Assembly: GCA_036733965.1 (NCBI GenBank)
Contig: DAIMZL010000001.1
Span: 62,001 to 126,000, forward strand
Length of the DNA: 64,000 nucleotides
Origin: JAEXOD01 sp937930275
GTDB taxonomy: Bacteria > Bacteroidota > Ignavibacteria > Ignavibacteriales > Melioribacteraceae
Direction: 5' to 3'
The notes beneath the pieces are model-generated. The model was not told where the DNA came from. It saw only the letters and a program-made list of their open reading frames with translations, and made no database searches. Positions 63,157 through 64,000 of this stretch are shown piece after piece. Numbering within the stretch: position 1 is the first letter of the stretch; every line of letters starts with the position of its first letter. The position numbers and the translations under genes are program-made.

Positions 63157-63168
63157 TTTTAAGGTAAT

Positions 63169-64000
63169 ATGGATAAATTTATTATTAGAGGCGGCAATAA
63201 ATTAAGAGGGAAAGTTAAAATTAGCGGAGCAAAAAATTCTTCATTGGCATTAATTCCGGCCGCACTACTTAATAGAGGAATTAATACTTTTTTTAATACA
63301 CCGGAAGTAAATGATATATTTACTATGAATAAACTTCTGATGAATTTAGGAGCTGAAGTAACTTTTAAAGATTATGAGTTAAAAATAGATACAAGCGGAA
63401 TTAATAATCAAGTTGCGCCTTACGAACAAGTAAAAAAAATGAGAGCTTCCGTTTATGTGCTTGGCCCGTTATTATCAAAATACGGATATGCTAAAGTATC
63501 ACTTCCGGGTGGTTGTGCGTGGGGACCTCGTCCGATTAATCTCCATCTGGAAGCAATGAAAAAACTTGGGGCTCAAATTGAATTAGAAGAGGGTTATATA
63601 ATTGCAAAATCGAATAAACTTCACGGCGCTAAAATTAATTTTGATATTTCTTCTGTGGGAGCTACAGGTAATGCGCTTATGGCGGCTGTTATGGCAAAAG
63701 GAAATACGTTAATTACTAATGCGGCAACTGAACCCGAGATTACATTATTAGCAAATTATCTTAAAAAAATGGGAGCAAAAATTGAGGGGATAGGGACAAA
63801 TACATTGGAAATTGAAGGAGTGGATGAATTAGAGGCAACAGAAATTGCAAATATAGGGGATAGAATAGAAGCGGGTACTTTACTTATAGCAGGAGCTATA
63901 ACAAAAGGGAATATTGAAATTGAATACGATGAACCTAAAAACATTCTTAGTATAACAGATAAACTTGCACAAGCAGGATGTGAAATTTCTTTTGGTAACG
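63169..64000 (+). CDS. murA: UDP-N-acetylglucosamine 1-carboxyvinyltransferase, N-terminal part
   Basis: The first 277 codons of MurA; the gene runs off the window. It transfers enolpyruvate from PEP to UDP-GlcNAc, the first committed step of peptidoglycan synthesis. The N-terminal KISGAKNSSLALIPA has the UDP-GlcNAc-binding lysine and asparagine, and the catalytic Cys116 is in PGGCAWGPRP (a Cys enzyme, so potentially fosfomycin-sensitive). AAGGT precedes the ATG at 63169. Confidence 0.95.
   Translation, partial: MDKFIIRGGNKLRGKVKISGAKNSSLALIPAALLNRGINTFFNTPEVNDIFTMNKLLMNLGAEVTFKDYELKIDTSGINNQVAPYEQVKKMRASVYVLGPLLSKYGYAKVSLPGGCAWGPRPINLHLEAMKKLGAQIELEEGYIIAKSNKLHGAKINFDISSVGATGNALMAAVMAKGNTLITNAATEPEITLLANYLKKMGAKIEGIGTNTLEIEGVDELEATEIANIGDRIEAGTLLIAGAITKGNIEIEYDEPKNILSITDKLAQAGCEISFGN

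Noticed and set aside
1..64000. CRISPR arrays, insertion sequences, prophage or riboswitches
   Set aside because: No spaced direct repeats, transposase, integrase or conserved aptamer pattern was found in reading both strands.

Overview
The window is AT-rich bacterial chromosome from a member of the FCB group, most likely an Ignavibacteria-type lineage of Bacteroidota/Chlorobi. This rests on the C-terminal sorting domain of the secreted protein ending at 56229 (YPNPFNPTT motif), a GWxTD-family protein, many short-signal-peptide proteins ending in ..AQ, a DUF92/phytol-kinase fusion, a Bacteroidota-like promoter before alr and frequent TTG/GTG starts. The call is by recognition, not by database search. 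Gene density is very high; I saw no insertion sequence, prophage or CRISPR array.

Layout. 1-5926: tail of dtd, an alkaline-phosphatase-superfamily metalloenzyme, comEC, murB and an MFS/POT transporter. 6060-7219: an HD hydrolase and a convergent YbjQ-family gene. 7400-18920: a long run of twelve tightly packed genes (alr, unknown, manC-like, rpiB-like, pyrK, pyrD, folC, rho, GWxTD protein, pdxA, methyltransferase, ftsE-like). 18917-20128 (minus): adk, tadA and tRNA-Arg. 20289-23127: dodecin, two peroxiredoxins, then PTPS, folE and an SDR that together look like a tetrahydrobiopterin pathway. 23137-26206: a DUF169 protein and an envelope-stress-like locus (ECF sigma factor, membrane anti-sigma candidate, two small periplasmic helical proteins) around a structured divergent promoter region.

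26305-38254: tRNA-Leu, a TPR protein, a small barrel protein, then a seven-gene operon: polyprenol kinase fusion, 992-residue TPR protein, outer-membrane barrel, HU-like/SPOR membrane protein, ExbB, ExbD, TonB. The combination of TPR, SPOR and ExbB/ExbD/TonB resembles a Tol-Pal-like envelope machine. 38229-40326 (minus): a four-gene cluster of membrane proteins and an NHL-propeller protein. 40411-42524: tRNA-Gln, a U32 peptidase-family protein and tRNA-Leu. 42720-47453: dps, read from what looks like a sigma-54 promoter, divergent from a sigma-54 activator and a multi-PAS histidine kinase. 47524-53121: glnS, gltX and a degenerate histidine kinase with three receiver domains whose phospho-acceptor histidine is replaced by asparagine. 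53335-56229: a large secreted protein with a type IX sorting tail.

56652-58942 (minus) is a dipeptidyl peptidase IV gene interrupted only by an assembly gap: 100 Ns flanked by an identical 55-bp sequence, and the frame closes when the duplicate is collapsed. 59043-61104 (minus): clpP, tig and tRNA-Leu. 61264-64000: a membrane Ser/Thr kinase with an extracellular Ycf48-like propeller, then the 5' part of murA.

The best leads are the Tol-Pal-like operon with its HU/SPOR protein, the two-step polyprenol kinase fusion, the sigma-54/dps module, the pseudo-kinase with three receivers and the pterin cluster.
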